DNA from: Phycisphaerae bacterium
GTDB taxonomy: Bacteria; Planctomycetota; Phycisphaerae; UBA1845; Fen-1342
Direction: 5' to 3'
Assembly: GCA_030428945.1 (NCBI GenBank)
Contig: JAUIEC010000001.1
Coordinates: forward strand, 553,295 to 617,294
Length of the DNA stretch: 64,000 nt
Below are positions 28,648 to 37,393 of the stretch, piece after piece. A model generated the notes under the pieces. That model was given only the letters and a program-made list of their open reading frames with translations, did no database searches and had not been told where the DNA came from. The position numbers and the translations under genes were made by a program. How positions within the stretch are numbered: position 1 is the first letter of the stretch; every line of letters starts with the position of its first letter.

Positions 28648-28693
28648 CGCAATCGATCTCCGCGTCGCGGGTCTGCCTGCAAGCGCCGTGCCG

Positions 28694-30151
28694 TCAGCTC
28701 AGCACCGGAACCGCGGGCTGCGGCGTCGCCGGCTGGCTGCCGGCGCCGACCGCCTGGTTGCCGCCGCGGGCGCTGATTTCCTCGAAGGTGCCTTCCTCAC
28801 GCCACTTCTTGATCTTCAGGCCCAGCGTGCGGAGCCCGATCCCGAGCGCCGTCGCCGTCCGCTCGCGGTGACCGTTGAAGCGGCGAAGCGTCTTCATGAT
28901 CAGGTCCCGCTCGGCGTCCGCCAGCAGTTGCCCGTCACGGTAGCTCGCCGCCGTCGGCTGCGGCGCGCTGGCCACCTGGATCGGACCGGCCAGCAGCGGG
29001 CGGATCGTGTCCGGACCGACCGTGTTGCCGGCCTCGAGCACGCAGACCCGCTCGCACAGGTTCTGCAACTCGCGGACGTTGCCCGGCCAGCCGTACTCGC
29101 ACAGCAACTGGATCGCATCGCCGTTGAACTCCGGCCGCGGGCGGCCTTCGCGGCTGGCGGTCTGCTGGACGAAGTGGTCCAGCAGCAGCGGAACGTCCTC
29201 GCTCCGCTGACGCAGCGGCGGCACTTCGATCGGCAGCACGCTCAGCCGGTAGTAGAGGTCTTCGCGGAAGCGGGCCTTGGCCGACCACTCGCGCAGGTTG
29301 CGGTTGGTCGTCGCGATCACGCGGACGTCGATCCGCCGGGTGATCGAACTGCCGACGCGCTCGTACTCGCGCTCCTGCAGGACCCGCAGCAGCTTGGCCT
29401 GCAGGGCCGTATCGATCTCGGAAACTTCGTCGAGCAGCAGCGTGCCGCCGTCGGCCAGTTCGAAACGGCCCTTGCGAAGCCGGTCGGCCCCGGTGAAGGC
29501 GCCCTTCTCGTGCCCGAACAGTTCGCTCTCCAGCAGGGTCGGACTGAGCGCGGCGCAGTTGCAGGCCAGCATCGAGGCGGCGTTCCGCGGCGAGGCGGCG
29601 TGGATCGCGCGGGCGATCAGTTCCTTGCCGGTGCCGCTCTCGCCCGTGATCAGGACCGTCGCGCTGCTCTGGGCGACACGCTGGATCTTGTCGAGGACCG
29701 GCTTCATCGCCGGGGCGTTGCCGATCAGCACGCGGTGCAGGTCCAGGTCCTCGATCGTCCGCTTCATCACCTCGTTCTCGCGGACCATGCGGCTCTCGCG
29801 AATCGCCCGCTCGATCAGGATCCCGATCTGGTCCGCCTCGAACGGCTTCTGAATGTAGTCGAAGGCCCCCAGCTTCATCGCTTCGACCGCCGTCTGGATC
29901 GAAGCGTGCGCGGTCATCAGCAGCACCGGGATGTCCAGCCCCAGCCGACGCATCTCGCGCAGCAGTTCGACGCCGTCCATCCCCGGCATCCGCAGGTCCG
30001 TCAGGATGATGTCGAACGGCCGCTGCCGGATCTGCAGCAACGCCTCCTGGGCGTCCGCGAAGGCAACCACCTGGTGTTCCTGGGCGGTCAGCGTCTGGGT
30101 CAGCGAGTCACGAAGCAGGACCTGGTCGTCAATCACACAAACTGAGGCCAT
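28694..30151 (-). CDS. Sigma-54-dependent flagellar response regulator (FlrC/FleR type)
   Basis: This NtrC-family activator drives RpoN-dependent promoters. The receiver domain carries the phosphoacceptor Asp52 (ILTDLRMPGMDG). The AAA+ domain has Walker A GESGTGKE at 170-177 and the sigma-54-contacting GAFTGA loop at 217-222. The C-terminus has a Fis-type helix-turn-helix (RERTATALGIGLRTLGLKIK). It lies 19 bases after the histidine kinase gene and directly before flgB, the layout of FlrBC/FleSR systems that activate mid-class hook-basal body genes. The target genes are inferred. Confidence 0.92.
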   Translation of the reverse strand: MASVCVIDDQVLLRDSLTQTLTAQEHQVVAFADAQEALLQIRQRPFDIILTDLRMPGMDGVELLREMRRLGLDIPVLLMTAHASIQTAVEAMKLGAFDYIQKPFEADQIGILIERAIRESRMVRENEVMKRTIEDLDLHRVLIGNAPAMKPVLDKIQRVAQSSATVLITGESGTGKELIARAIHAASPRNAASMLACNCAALSPTLLESELFGHEKGAFTGADRLRKGRFELADGGTLLLDEVSEIDTALQAKLLRVLQEREYERVGSSITRRIDVRVIATTNRNLREWSAKARFREDLYYRLSVLPIEVPPLRQRSEDVPLLLDHFVQQTASREGRPRPEFNGDAIQLLCEYGWPGNVRELQNLCERVCVLEAGNTVGPDTIRPLLAGPIQVASAPQPTAASYRDGQLLADAERDLIMKTLRRFNGHRERTATALGIGLRTLGLKIKKWREEGTFEEISARGGNQAVGAGSQPATPQPAVPVLS

Positions 30152-30170
30152 GGCGGCAGTCTCCCTCTGG

Positions 30171-31055
30171 TTAAGCTGCGTTGGTCTGGTCCGCGGACGG
30201 CCGCGGCGCGGTTTCTTCCCGGGCGGAACTGGTCGGCAGGACGACTTCCAGCAGGGCCCCGCCGTCGCTTCGGTTGCTGGCCCGCAGGCAGCCGCCGTGC
30301 GCCTCGATCAGGCGATGCGCGATCGTCAGCCCGAGCCCCGTTCCGGTCTGCTTGGTCGTGTAGAACGGGTCGAAGATCCGCTCCAGCACGTCGGCCGCGA
30401 ATCCGCAGCCCTCGTCGGCGATCGCGATTCGCGTGTCGCCGTCGCCCGTGCGGGCCACCTGCACCCGCACCGTCGTGCCCGGCGGCGATGCCTCCGCCGC
30501 GTTGTTGATCAGGTTGACCAGCACCCGCTGCAGCGCAGCCCGGTCACCCGCCACGCAGGCCTCCGGATCACGCTGCTCGACCCGCAGCCGCACCTCGTGG
30601 TGCCGCAGGTTCGTCAGGCACAGGTCGCGGGCACCCTGCAGCAGCTCGGCCACCGGACACGGCAGCCCGGCCACCGCCCGCGGGGCCAGCGCCAGCGTGT
30701 CCTGCACGACCCCGTCGATCGCGCTGATCCCGGCCTGGATCTTGTCGATCAGTTCCAAAGCCGGATGGTCGTCGCAGTTCTGCCGCAGCAACTGGCTGTA
30801 GAGCCGGATCGCCCCGAGCGGATTGCGAACCTCGTGGGCCACACCCGCCGCGAGTTCGCCCAGGCTCGCCAGCCGCTGGCGACGCTGCAGTTCGCGATCC
30901 TTGTCCGCCAGTTCGTGCCGCAGACGATGCACTTCCGCCTGCAGCGTCTCGTGCGTGCTCTGCAGCGCCTCGGTCGCCTGGATCCACTCGCGGAGCATCG
31001 ACCCGAGGGCCGGCAGGTCCGTCGTCTCGGTCGGCATGTGCAGCGGTTCAGCCAT
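30171..31055 (-). CDS. Soluble sensor histidine kinase (FlrB/FleS type)
   Basis: This 294-residue kinase has no membrane segment. It begins with a coiled coil (about residues 25-60), then a HisKA domain with the phosphorylated His74 (AAGVAHEVRNPLGAIRLYSQ) and a HATPase domain (LVNLINNAAEASPPG; ADEGCGFAADVLERIFDPFY, TTKQTGTGLGLTIAHRLIEA). It is the predicted partner of the adjacent response regulator. In related systems such kinases sense export-apparatus assembly. Its start lies inside the end of the FlgN-like gene (8-base overlap). Confidence 0.9.
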   Translation of the reverse strand: MAEPLHMPTETTDLPALGSMLREWIQATEALQSTHETLQAEVHRLRHELADKDRELQRRQRLASLGELAAGVAHEVRNPLGAIRLYSQLLRQNCDDHPALELIDKIQAGISAIDGVVQDTLALAPRAVAGLPCPVAELLQGARDLCLTNLRHHEVRLRVEQRDPEACVAGDRAALQRVLVNLINNAAEASPPGTTVRVQVARTGDGDTRIAIADEGCGFAADVLERIFDPFYTTKQTGTGLGLTIAHRLIEAHGGCLRASNRSDGGALLEVVLPTSSAREETAPRPSADQTNAA

Positions 31056-31533
31056 GCTGGTCTCGCTTGGGGGTTGCGGCGGGCTGGGCCTGCCGGGCGT
31101 AGGCCGTGTTCGCGGCCCGTCCGTCGCTCAGCGCGCCGAGCGTCCGCGAAACCGCCTGCTTGCGGGCCGCCAGCAGGCGACCGTCCTCTTCGTCGTTCCG
31201 CAGGATGCCGGCCAGAAGTTCGTTGACCTGGCCGAGCAGTTCCGCGGCCTCGCTGCGGATGCCGTCCGGTAGCGCGTTGTAGATCGCGTTCCAGTCGCGG
31301 CGGAACGGCGCCAGTTGTTCGTTGATCCGGGCCAGACCCGTCACCAGCCGCTGGCGGTCCTGCAGCACGCCCAGCAGCCGTTCCGGCTGGTCGCCGGAAA
31401 TCAGCCCGCGCTGCCGCCCGCTCAACCGGCTGAGCTGGTCGTACAGGTCACGCTGGGCTCGCAGCAGCGGCAGCAGTTCCGTCTCCGCCGACGGTCCGCC
31501 GGGCGTCAGGTTGGGTCCGGGCGCGGCCGTCAT
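31048..31533 (-). CDS. FlgN-like export chaperone
   Basis: This 161-residue, mostly helical protein (LLPLLRAQRDLYDQLSRLSG, DRQRLVTGLARINEQLAPFR) has the length, composition and helix pattern of FlgN-family chaperones, which guard the hook-filament junction proteins FlgK and FlgL. Sequence identity in this family is low, so the call rests partly on context. The ATG at 31533 overlaps the upstream stop in an ATGA. flgK and flgL are not in the window. Confidence 0.65.
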   Translation of the reverse strand: MTAAPGPNLTPGGPSAETELLPLLRAQRDLYDQLSRLSGRQRGLISGDQPERLLGVLQDRQRLVTGLARINEQLAPFRRDWNAIYNALPDGIRSEAAELLGQVNELLAGILRNDEEDGRLLAARKQAVSRTLGALSDGRAANTAYARQAQPAATPKRDQHG

Positions 31534-33887
31534 GGCGTGTTCCCCCGGGCGATCCCCGCCAGCGTCGTCGAGTCGGCCAGCGTCGCCAGGTAGCGCTGCC
31601 ACCAGATGCGGTCACTGCCGTCCGGCGTCTCGGCAAAGGCCTCGTCGGTGATGTTGCCGAGTTGCCAGCGGGCCCGCTCGATCGCGGCTCCCGCTTCGCG
31701 GATGCGACCCTGCCGCAGGTGGATGTTCGCGATCTGCACCTGCGCCGTCAGCGTCGCCGGATGGTTCTGGTAACGGGCCGCCGCCTGGCGGTAGGTCGCC
31801 AGGGCTTCCTGCAGCGCCGACGGTTCGTTCAGCTCGTACAGACAGTCGCCCCGGTAGAACAACGCCAGCCGCTCGTAGGTCGCGGCCGCCCGGTCCGCGA
31901 CCGGATCGGTGTTGCCCAGCCGGGCCCAGTACTCGCGGAACATCTCGGCCGCCCGGCGGAATCGGCGGCGGCTCTCGACCGCGGCCTGCCCGTCGTCCTC
32001 GAGTTCGGCCAGGCGGTACGCGCTGCGCCGATACGAGTCGGCCAGCATGAACCGCAGGTGCTTGCTCTCCGCGTCTTCGGGATAGAACGAGAGGAATTCC
32101 TCGATGCGGCTGATGGCCGGGGCGTGCTGGTCACGCTGGTAGTACAGGTCGCACAGCGCGTAGAGCCCGTCCCGGTAGACCGCCGCCTGCGGCGAGGCCG
32201 ACCCGAGTTCGAGCAGTTCGATCAGCGTCCGTTCCGCCGAGGCGTAGTGCGTTTCGCCCAGGGCAATCTGGCACTCCGCCAGCGCCAGGCGGGCGGTCGT
32301 GGCCTCCTCAAGCCGCGGAAAACGCAGAATCAGGTCTTCATACAGCTCGATCGCGGCCGGAAAGTCGCCCTGCACCACGTAGGTCTGTCCGAGTTGCAGC
32401 AGGGCCTGCGGCAGACGCGGGTCGGTATCGCGACTGGCGACGAACTCGGCCAGCAGCCGCTGCGACTCGCGGGCCAGGCCGGCCTGGTCGAACTGGTTGG
32501 CCGCATCCCACAGCAGCGTCGCGTAGCGCTGGTCTTCGAGCGTCGCGAATCGGGCGGCCGCCTCGTAGTTCTCGGCCGCGCCGCGGTGCATCGAGCGCCG
32601 CGTGTCGCTGTCGGTGTGGTTCTCGGCCGCCCACTGGTACTCGCGTCCGAGGATCTCGTGCATCTGCAGCCGCTGCTCGGGCTCGGTGCCGGTCAGGTGC
32701 ATCGCCAGTTCGGCATAGGCGATCGTGTTGTCGGGGTCGTTGGCCCGGTGCCGTTCGGTGATCAGTTCGAGCAGCGCCGTGCGGATCCGCGGGCGGACGA
32801 TCGCCAGCGAGGCCGGGTCGCGGCTCAGGTGCACCAGCGGGGCGGTGGCGGCTTCGCGGGCGGCCGGGTGCCGCTGCAGCGCCGCCAGGGCGCGGACCTG
32901 TCCGACCGAAGCGTGCCCGAAGACATCGCCGTGGTTCTGCAGTTCGGCCGCCTGGCGAAAGTCCATCAGGGCCTGCTGCGGGCGCGATTCGAGCAGGTTC
33001 AGTCGCCCGTGCAGCCAGGCGGTCAGGGCCGGCAGGAATCCGGCCCGGTCGAGGGTCGGGTCGCTCCGTGGCGTTTCGTTCAGCCAGGCGTCCGCCTGGG
33101 CCAGGCGCTCGGTGGCACCGTCCAGGTCGCCGGACTCGGTCAGCACCCACGCCCACAGGAAATCGCGGTAGCCCTGCAGGTCGCTCCGCTGCAGGCGGTC
33201 GGCAAAGCGGACCAGCAGGTCGGTCGCCCGCGGCAGGTCGGCCCGGTCGAGGGCCTCACCGATCGCCTGCCGCAGCGTCGTCCACAGGAAGACCGGTTCG
33301 ACCCCTTCTTCCAGCAGCAGGGTTTCGATGAACGCCCGGCGGCGGTCCGCGTACTCAGGCTGTTCTTCGAGCAGGCGGACCAGCGCGTGCAACGCGTTCC
33401 GCCGGTCGATCGGTTCGGGTTCGCGGTCCAGCACCGCCTCGTAGGCCCGCAGAGCCGTCCGTACGTCGCCCAGCCACTCGTGGGCCTGCGCGGCGCGGAG
33501 GGCACCCCGGGCGTCCGGCGGGTGGCCAAGACGGTGGGCAGCCTCGTGGTTCTCGAGCAGCAGTTCGACGTTCCCGGGAATCGGCACCGGGCGCAGCCGC
33601 TCCTGGGCCAGGATCAGGTCCGCCAGCGTGTCGTGCAGGGCGGCCTGCTCCCGCCGCGTCGGGGCCGGCTCCATCTTGAGCAGGTTCGCCAGCGCGTTGG
33701 TCGCATCGTGGTACCGGCCCGCCTCGGCCAGTGCCAGGACGTCGGCCACCAGCGCGTCGAGCGGGACCTCGGTCCGTTCGGGCTTGAGCTTGTAGAGGGC
33801 CGACCCGGCCACGAACAGGGCCACGAACGCCAGCGGAATCTGCCAGCGTTCGGCCAACAATGCTCGCAGGTCACCGAGGCGACTCAT
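31530..33887 (-). CDS. Membrane-anchored TPR repeat protein heading the flagellar cluster
   Basis: This 785-residue protein has one N-terminal membrane helix (WQIPLAFVALFVAGSALYKL) and then TPR-type helical repeats nearly to the end (for example DFPAAIELYEDLILRFPRLE and YQRDQHAPAISRIEEFLSFY). It is the first gene of the minus-strand run and is coupled to the FlgN-like gene by an ATGA overlap. TPR scaffolds organise protein complexes; the partner here is unknown. The start is the ATG at 33887, because the longer frame to 34037 lacks protein-like sequence before the membrane helix. Confidence 0.8.
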   Translation of the reverse strand: MSRLGDLRALLAERWQIPLAFVALFVAGSALYKLKPERTEVPLDALVADVLALAEAGRYHDATNALANLLKMEPAPTRREQAALHDTLADLILAQERLRPVPIPGNVELLLENHEAAHRLGHPPDARGALRAAQAHEWLGDVRTALRAYEAVLDREPEPIDRRNALHALVRLLEEQPEYADRRRAFIETLLLEEGVEPVFLWTTLRQAIGEALDRADLPRATDLLVRFADRLQRSDLQGYRDFLWAWVLTESGDLDGATERLAQADAWLNETPRSDPTLDRAGFLPALTAWLHGRLNLLESRPQQALMDFRQAAELQNHGDVFGHASVGQVRALAALQRHPAAREAATAPLVHLSRDPASLAIVRPRIRTALLELITERHRANDPDNTIAYAELAMHLTGTEPEQRLQMHEILGREYQWAAENHTDSDTRRSMHRGAAENYEAAARFATLEDQRYATLLWDAANQFDQAGLARESQRLLAEFVASRDTDPRLPQALLQLGQTYVVQGDFPAAIELYEDLILRFPRLEEATTARLALAECQIALGETHYASAERTLIELLELGSASPQAAVYRDGLYALCDLYYQRDQHAPAISRIEEFLSFYPEDAESKHLRFMLADSYRRSAYRLAELEDDGQAAVESRRRFRRAAEMFREYWARLGNTDPVADRAAATYERLALFYRGDCLYELNEPSALQEALATYRQAAARYQNHPATLTAQVQIANIHLRQGRIREAGAAIERARWQLGNITDEAFAETPDGSDRIWWQRYLATLADSTTLAGIARGNTP

Positions 33888-33942
33888 GGCCCATCCTTGC
33901 GCGGAGCATGCGGTGAGCGACCCTCCGTGGTCGACTCTCAGG

Positions 33943-33953
33943 GGTTCTATCGG
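33943..33953 (-). promoter_or_regulatory. CCGATAGAACC box upstream of the TPR/flagellar run
   Basis: The minus strand reads CCGATAGAACC 56-66 bases before the TPR gene's ATG. It sits in the 213-base divergent spacer opposite an identical box for the GGDEF gene. It could be the -10 region of the flagellar operon's promoter. A sigma-28-like CCGATA is suggested, but the -35 is unclear. Confidence 0.4.
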
Positions 33954-34064
33954 GTCGCCCGCCGGGACGGGTTGCGTGAAAGTTGCCGATTGCCGGCAGA
34001 CCCTGCGCGGTTTCCCCCACCCCGGGGAGCCCGCCAACCTCCTCCAGTTTCAGGACCTGCGGGA

Positions 34065-34075
34065 CCGATAGAACC
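34065..34075 (+). promoter_or_regulatory. CCGATAGAACC box upstream of the GGDEF gene
   Basis: CCGATAGAACC lies 26-36 bases before the GGDEF start. A TCCAGTTT upstream matches the sigma-28 -35 consensus TAAAGTTT at six of eight places, although the gap is two bases longer than usual. The box is identical to those at 8428 and 33943. Confidence 0.4.
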
Positions 34076-34100
34076 AGAGAAACCCCAGGTGGAACCTGTC

Positions 34101-35456
34101 ATGCCGGATCGATATGACGCTGTGCTGGTGACCCGCGACGCGGCCCTCCGCGCGGCGGTCCTCGCGCGTCGCCCGGCCGGCGCCCGGGTCCTGTGCGTCG
34201 ATCCTCACGAAATCGACGATTGCGCCACGATCGAGACCGATCGCTGGTGGATCGACCTGGACTGCCCGGGCCCGCTCCCGCGACCGCCGCGCGGCCAGTG
34301 CTCCTACTTCTGCAACGACCTCCAGCACGCCCCCCGCAGCCTGCGGGCCGACGTCCTGGTCCGCACCGGACCGGGCGAGGACTTCCCGGCGCTGCTCTGG
34401 TCGCACCTGCGACCGACCGCCGGCGACGCCGGGCCGCCCGGACTGCCGGGCTGGACCCTCGACCTGCACGAACTGGATCTGGCGCAACTGCTGCGGGCCC
34501 TGATCGCCCAACTGCCGCAGCGGCTGGGATACGAGGAAATCCTCGTCTACCTCCACGACGCCCAGGTCGGCACCCTGCGACTCGGCAAGACCAACGTCCG
34601 CAGCGACGTCATGCTCGAAGTCCCCGTCGACGGTCCCGCGCTGCTCGCCACCGCCGTCCGCCGCCAGCAGATCGTCGTCGACGGGCGACCGCTCGCCGGC
34701 GAGGTTCCCCTGGCCGAGACGCCCGCGGGGGACGAAGCGATCCTGACCCTGACCCGCACCGCCGAACTCGTCGGCTGCGTTCACCTGCGACGCCATCGCC
34801 GGCCGCGGACGCCGCTGTCCGACGCGCAACTCCTGCTGCTGACCAGGCTGCTCGGGCGACTGCTCGGAAATGCCCAGGCCCACGAACGCGTCCGCAACGA
34901 GGCCCGCATCGACGCCCTGACCGGCCTCTACAACCAGCGCTGGATGCAGGAGGCCCTCGGCCGCGAAATCCTGCGGGCCCAGCGCTACGGTTCGCCGCTC
35001 TCGGTCGTCATGCTCGACCTCGACGCGCTCAAACGAACCAACGACCTGTGGGGACACCGGGTCGGCGACGACCTGCTGCGGCACACCGCCACGCGGATCG
35101 CCGCCGGACTGCGCCAGATCGACGCCGCCGCCCGGACCGGCGGGGATGAGTTCGTCGTGCTGCTGCCGCGCACCGACCTGGCCGGCGCCCTCCCGGTGGC
35201 CGACCGCATGCAGAACACCCTGCGGGATGACCCGCCGCAGCACGCCGGGCAGTTCCTGTCGGCCCGCGCCAGCATCGGCGTGGCCCAGTGGCGCCCGGGG
35301 CAGGACACGCTGCAACTGCTCGACGCAGCCGACGCCGCCATGTACCGCGCCAAGCAGGCCGGCGGCGATCGCGTTTCCAGCGAACCGCTGCCCGAGCGCA
35401 GCGCCGCGGACTGCCGCGACGAACTGCGCGATACCGCCGTCCGCCTACGCCGCTGA
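34101..35456 (+). CDS. Diguanylate cyclase with N-terminal sensory region
   Basis: This 451-residue protein should make cyclic di-GMP. The GGDEF domain spans about residues 268-435, with an intact active site GGDEF at 347-351 (ARTGGDEFVVLLPRTDLAG). An RQID product-inhibition I-site lies five residues before it. The first 260 residues hold a GAF-like region (GYEEILVYLHDAQVGTLRLG to LLLLTRLLGRLLGNAQ) and have no membrane segment. It is divergent from the flagellar run and shares a promoter-box type with it, so a link to motility control is likely but inferred. Its end overlaps the convergent hutI by 12 bases. Confidence 0.9.
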   Translation: MPDRYDAVLVTRDAALRAAVLARRPAGARVLCVDPHEIDDCATIETDRWWIDLDCPGPLPRPPRGQCSYFCNDLQHAPRSLRADVLVRTGPGEDFPALLWSHLRPTAGDAGPPGLPGWTLDLHELDLAQLLRALIAQLPQRLGYEEILVYLHDAQVGTLRLGKTNVRSDVMLEVPVDGPALLATAVRRQQIVVDGRPLAGEVPLAETPAGDEAILTLTRTAELVGCVHLRRHRRPRTPLSDAQLLLLTRLLGRLLGNAQAHERVRNEARIDALTGLYNQRWMQEALGREILRAQRYGSPLSVVMLDLDALKRTNDLWGHRVGDDLLRHTATRIAAGLRQIDAAARTGGDEFVVLLPRTDLAGALPVADRMQNTLRDDPPQHAGQFLSARASIGVAQWRPGQDTLQLLDAADAAMYRAKQAGGDRVSSEPLPERSAADCRDELRDTAVRLRR

Positions 35457-36671
35457 GTGCACGACCTTCCCGGACTTGATCACCGTCCGCACACGATTGC
35501 GCCCCGGCGTGTACAGCCACTCCGCCAGGCTCTCCGTGTCCAGCACCAGCAGATCGGCCTGGTGCCCGACGCTGATCGCCCCGACCCGGTCCGCGCGACC
35601 GATCGCGGCCGCGGCGTTGGCCGTGCACGCCACCAGCACCTCGGTCGGCGTCAGCCGCAACTGGCAGCACGCGATCGCCATGATCCACTGCAGGTTCTCG
35701 ATGTGTGACGACCCCGGGTTGAAGTCGGTCGACAACGCCACCGGCAGACCGGCCTCGATCAACCGCCGCGTATCGCAGTGCTCGATCCCCAGGAAGAACG
35801 ACGTGCCCGGCAGAACCACCGCCACGCTGCCCGCCCCGCGCAGGGCCGCGATGCCCGCTTCGTCGATGCACTCCAGGTGATCGGCCGAGATCGCCCCGAC
35901 CTCGCCGGCCAGCACCGTCGCGCCGATCTGCTTCAGTTCGTCCGCGTGCAGTTTCGGCCGCAGTCCGGCTTCGAGTCCCCGCTGCAGCACGCGGCGCGAC
36001 TGATCGACATCGAAGGCGCCCGCGTCGCAGAAGACGTCGCAGAACGCGGCCAGGTCCTCGTCGGCGATCTGCCGCAGCAGGGCCGGGTCCGAGATCATCT
36101 CGATGAAGTCGTCGGGCCGCCCCTCGTACTCGGCCGGCAGGGCGTGCGCGCCCAGGTACGTGGCCACCAGTTCGATCGGCTGCCTGGTCTTCAGCGTGCG
36201 GATCGCCCGCAGTTGCTTCAGTTCGTCCTCGGCCGTCAGTCCGTAGCCGCTCTTGCATTCGCAGGTCGTCACGCCGTAGGTCAGCATCCGTTGCAGGCGC
36301 GGCAGGTTGACGGCCACCAGTTCGTCCTCGCTGGCGTCGCGGACGGCCTGGGTGGTCACGCGGATGCCGCCGCCGGCCTGCATGATCGCCAGGTACGACT
36401 CGCCCGCCAGGCGTCGCTCGAACTCGCCGCTGCGCTCACCGGCGAACGGAATGTGCGTGTGCGGGTCGACCAGTCCGGGCACGACGGTGCCGCCGCCGGC
36501 CGAGACCCGCTCGGGGTCTTCGGGGGCCTGCTGGGCGGGCCCGAACCATTGGATCCGCCCGTCCCGGACCTGCAGGGCGGCGCCGTCGATCCGGGCCGGC
36601 GCCCGCATCTGGGCCCCGCAGAGCGGCCCCGGGGGCACGACGATCAGTTGGCCGATGTCGGTCAGCAGCAT
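35445..36671 (-). CDS. hutI: Imidazolonepropionase
   Basis: HutI hydrolyses imidazolonepropionate to formiminoglutamate in histidine breakdown. It is an amidohydrolase with the metal site HTHIPFAG (His71, His73), followed by RLAGESYLAIMQAGGGI, the TTCECKSGYGL block, LHADELKQIG and ALSTDFNPGSS, all standard for HutI. At 408 residues it is the normal size. No hutH, hutU or hutG is adjacent, so it is isolated from the rest of the pathway. Confidence 0.93.
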   Translation of the reverse strand: MLLTDIGQLIVVPPGPLCGAQMRAPARIDGAALQVRDGRIQWFGPAQQAPEDPERVSAGGGTVVPGLVDPHTHIPFAGERSGEFERRLAGESYLAIMQAGGGIRVTTQAVRDASEDELVAVNLPRLQRMLTYGVTTCECKSGYGLTAEDELKQLRAIRTLKTRQPIELVATYLGAHALPAEYEGRPDDFIEMISDPALLRQIADEDLAAFCDVFCDAGAFDVDQSRRVLQRGLEAGLRPKLHADELKQIGATVLAGEVGAISADHLECIDEAGIAALRGAGSVAVVLPGTSFFLGIEHCDTRRLIEAGLPVALSTDFNPGSSHIENLQWIMAIACCQLRLTPTEVLVACTANAAAAIGRADRVGAISVGHQADLLVLDTESLAEWLYTPGRNRVRTVIKSGKVVHSAA

Positions 36672-36713
36672 GGGCGGGGGCCCTCGCGGAGAAAAACGGG
36701 GGGAAAGCCAACC

Positions 36714-36740
36714 TTGTCACACACCCGGTGTCCGTGACAA
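36714..36740. promoter_or_regulatory. Palindrome in the hutI/lipoprotein divergent spacer
   Basis: TTGTCAC (36714-36720) and GTGACAA (36734-36740) flank an inner palindrome ACACC-C-GGTGT (36721-36731). The dyad lies between divergent hutI and a lipoprotein gene. It could be a repressor operator. Each edge also resembles a -35 hexamer (TTGTCA). Confidence 0.4.
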
Positions 36741-36796
36741 TGGTCATGGCAAAGTACCATTTCAGCGGTCTGAGAACCATACGTGGGAGAGCGTGC

Positions 36797-37291
36797 ATGG
36801 GAAGCTGGCGAGCAATTCTGACGATGACGGGACTGGCGGCCGCGCTGCTGAGCGGTTGCGTGATCACCATCGAGCCGGATCCCGGCTCGGGCGGAGGCGG
36901 CGGGGGCGGCGGCGACCCGGCCACCACCATCCGGGTGCGGATCGTCAACACGACCAACGTCGGGCTGGACCCGAAGATCTTTCTGTCGAACGAAGTGCTG
37001 ACGACGGACGAACTGTTCACGCTCGGCACGCAGTTCACCAGTTTCGGTTTCCTGACCCTCGGCGTGCTGGAACCGTTCGACATCGACACCTTCGAGGTCG
37101 CCTGCACCGATGCCGTCACGATCGGCACGCAGGGCGGCAACTTCGGCGACGACCCGCTCAACAACCCCGACGGCAGCGGCCGCGTGATCGTCCTGACACA
37201 GGGCGCCAGCGTCTTCTGCGGCGACACGGTCGTGCTGACCTACTCGCGCAACCTGGGCGGCTTCACCACGACCGTCACCGTCGAGGAATAG
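36797..37291 (+). CDS. Predicted lipoprotein with Gly-rich linker
   Basis: This 164-residue protein has a lipobox (ALLSGC) in its N-terminus. A run of about eight glycines (GSGGGGGGGGDP) follows, then a beta-rich domain (IRVRIVNTTNVGLDPKIFLS, VVLTYSRNLGGFTTTVTVEE) with two cysteines that could pair. It is probably anchored in the outer membrane and periplasmic or surface-exposed. No family is recognised. The ATG at 36797 has a GGAG site; earlier in-frame ATGs break the signal peptide. Confidence 0.75.
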   Translation: MGSWRAILTMTGLAAALLSGCVITIEPDPGSGGGGGGGGDPATTIRVRIVNTTNVGLDPKIFLSNEVLTTDELFTLGTQFTSFGFLTLGVLEPFDIDTFEVACTDAVTIGTQGGNFGDDPLNNPDGSGRVIVLTQGASVFCGDTVVLTYSRNLGGFTTTVTVEE

Positions 37292-37324
37292 CTCGCGAGC
37301 AGTCGCCTGGATCGATGGTTTGTC

Positions 37325-37353
37325 TTGGAACTCGCTGAGCGGGTTGCTACACT
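37325..37353 (+). promoter_or_regulatory. Sigma-70-type promoter of the sulfatase gene
   Basis: TTGGAA at 37325-37330 and TACACT at 37348-37353 are spaced by 17 bases. Transcription would begin near 37360, about 34 bases before the sulfatase ATG. This also excludes the in-frame upstream codon at 37325 as a start. Confidence 0.5.
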
Positions 37354-37393
37354 GACGTGTTCCAAACCTGGGCGTGAACGGCGAGGATCCTGG

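Noticed and set aside
33888..33910. Sigma-54 promoter (TGGC-N6-TTGC) near 33887
   Set aside because: The spacing is one base short of the -24/-12 consensus and it would overlap the TPR start in the wrong direction.
31662..34100. Upstream extension of the GGDEF reading frame by over 800 codons
   Set aside because: This part is antisense to the TPR gene, lacks protein-like composition, and a good start is seen at 34101.
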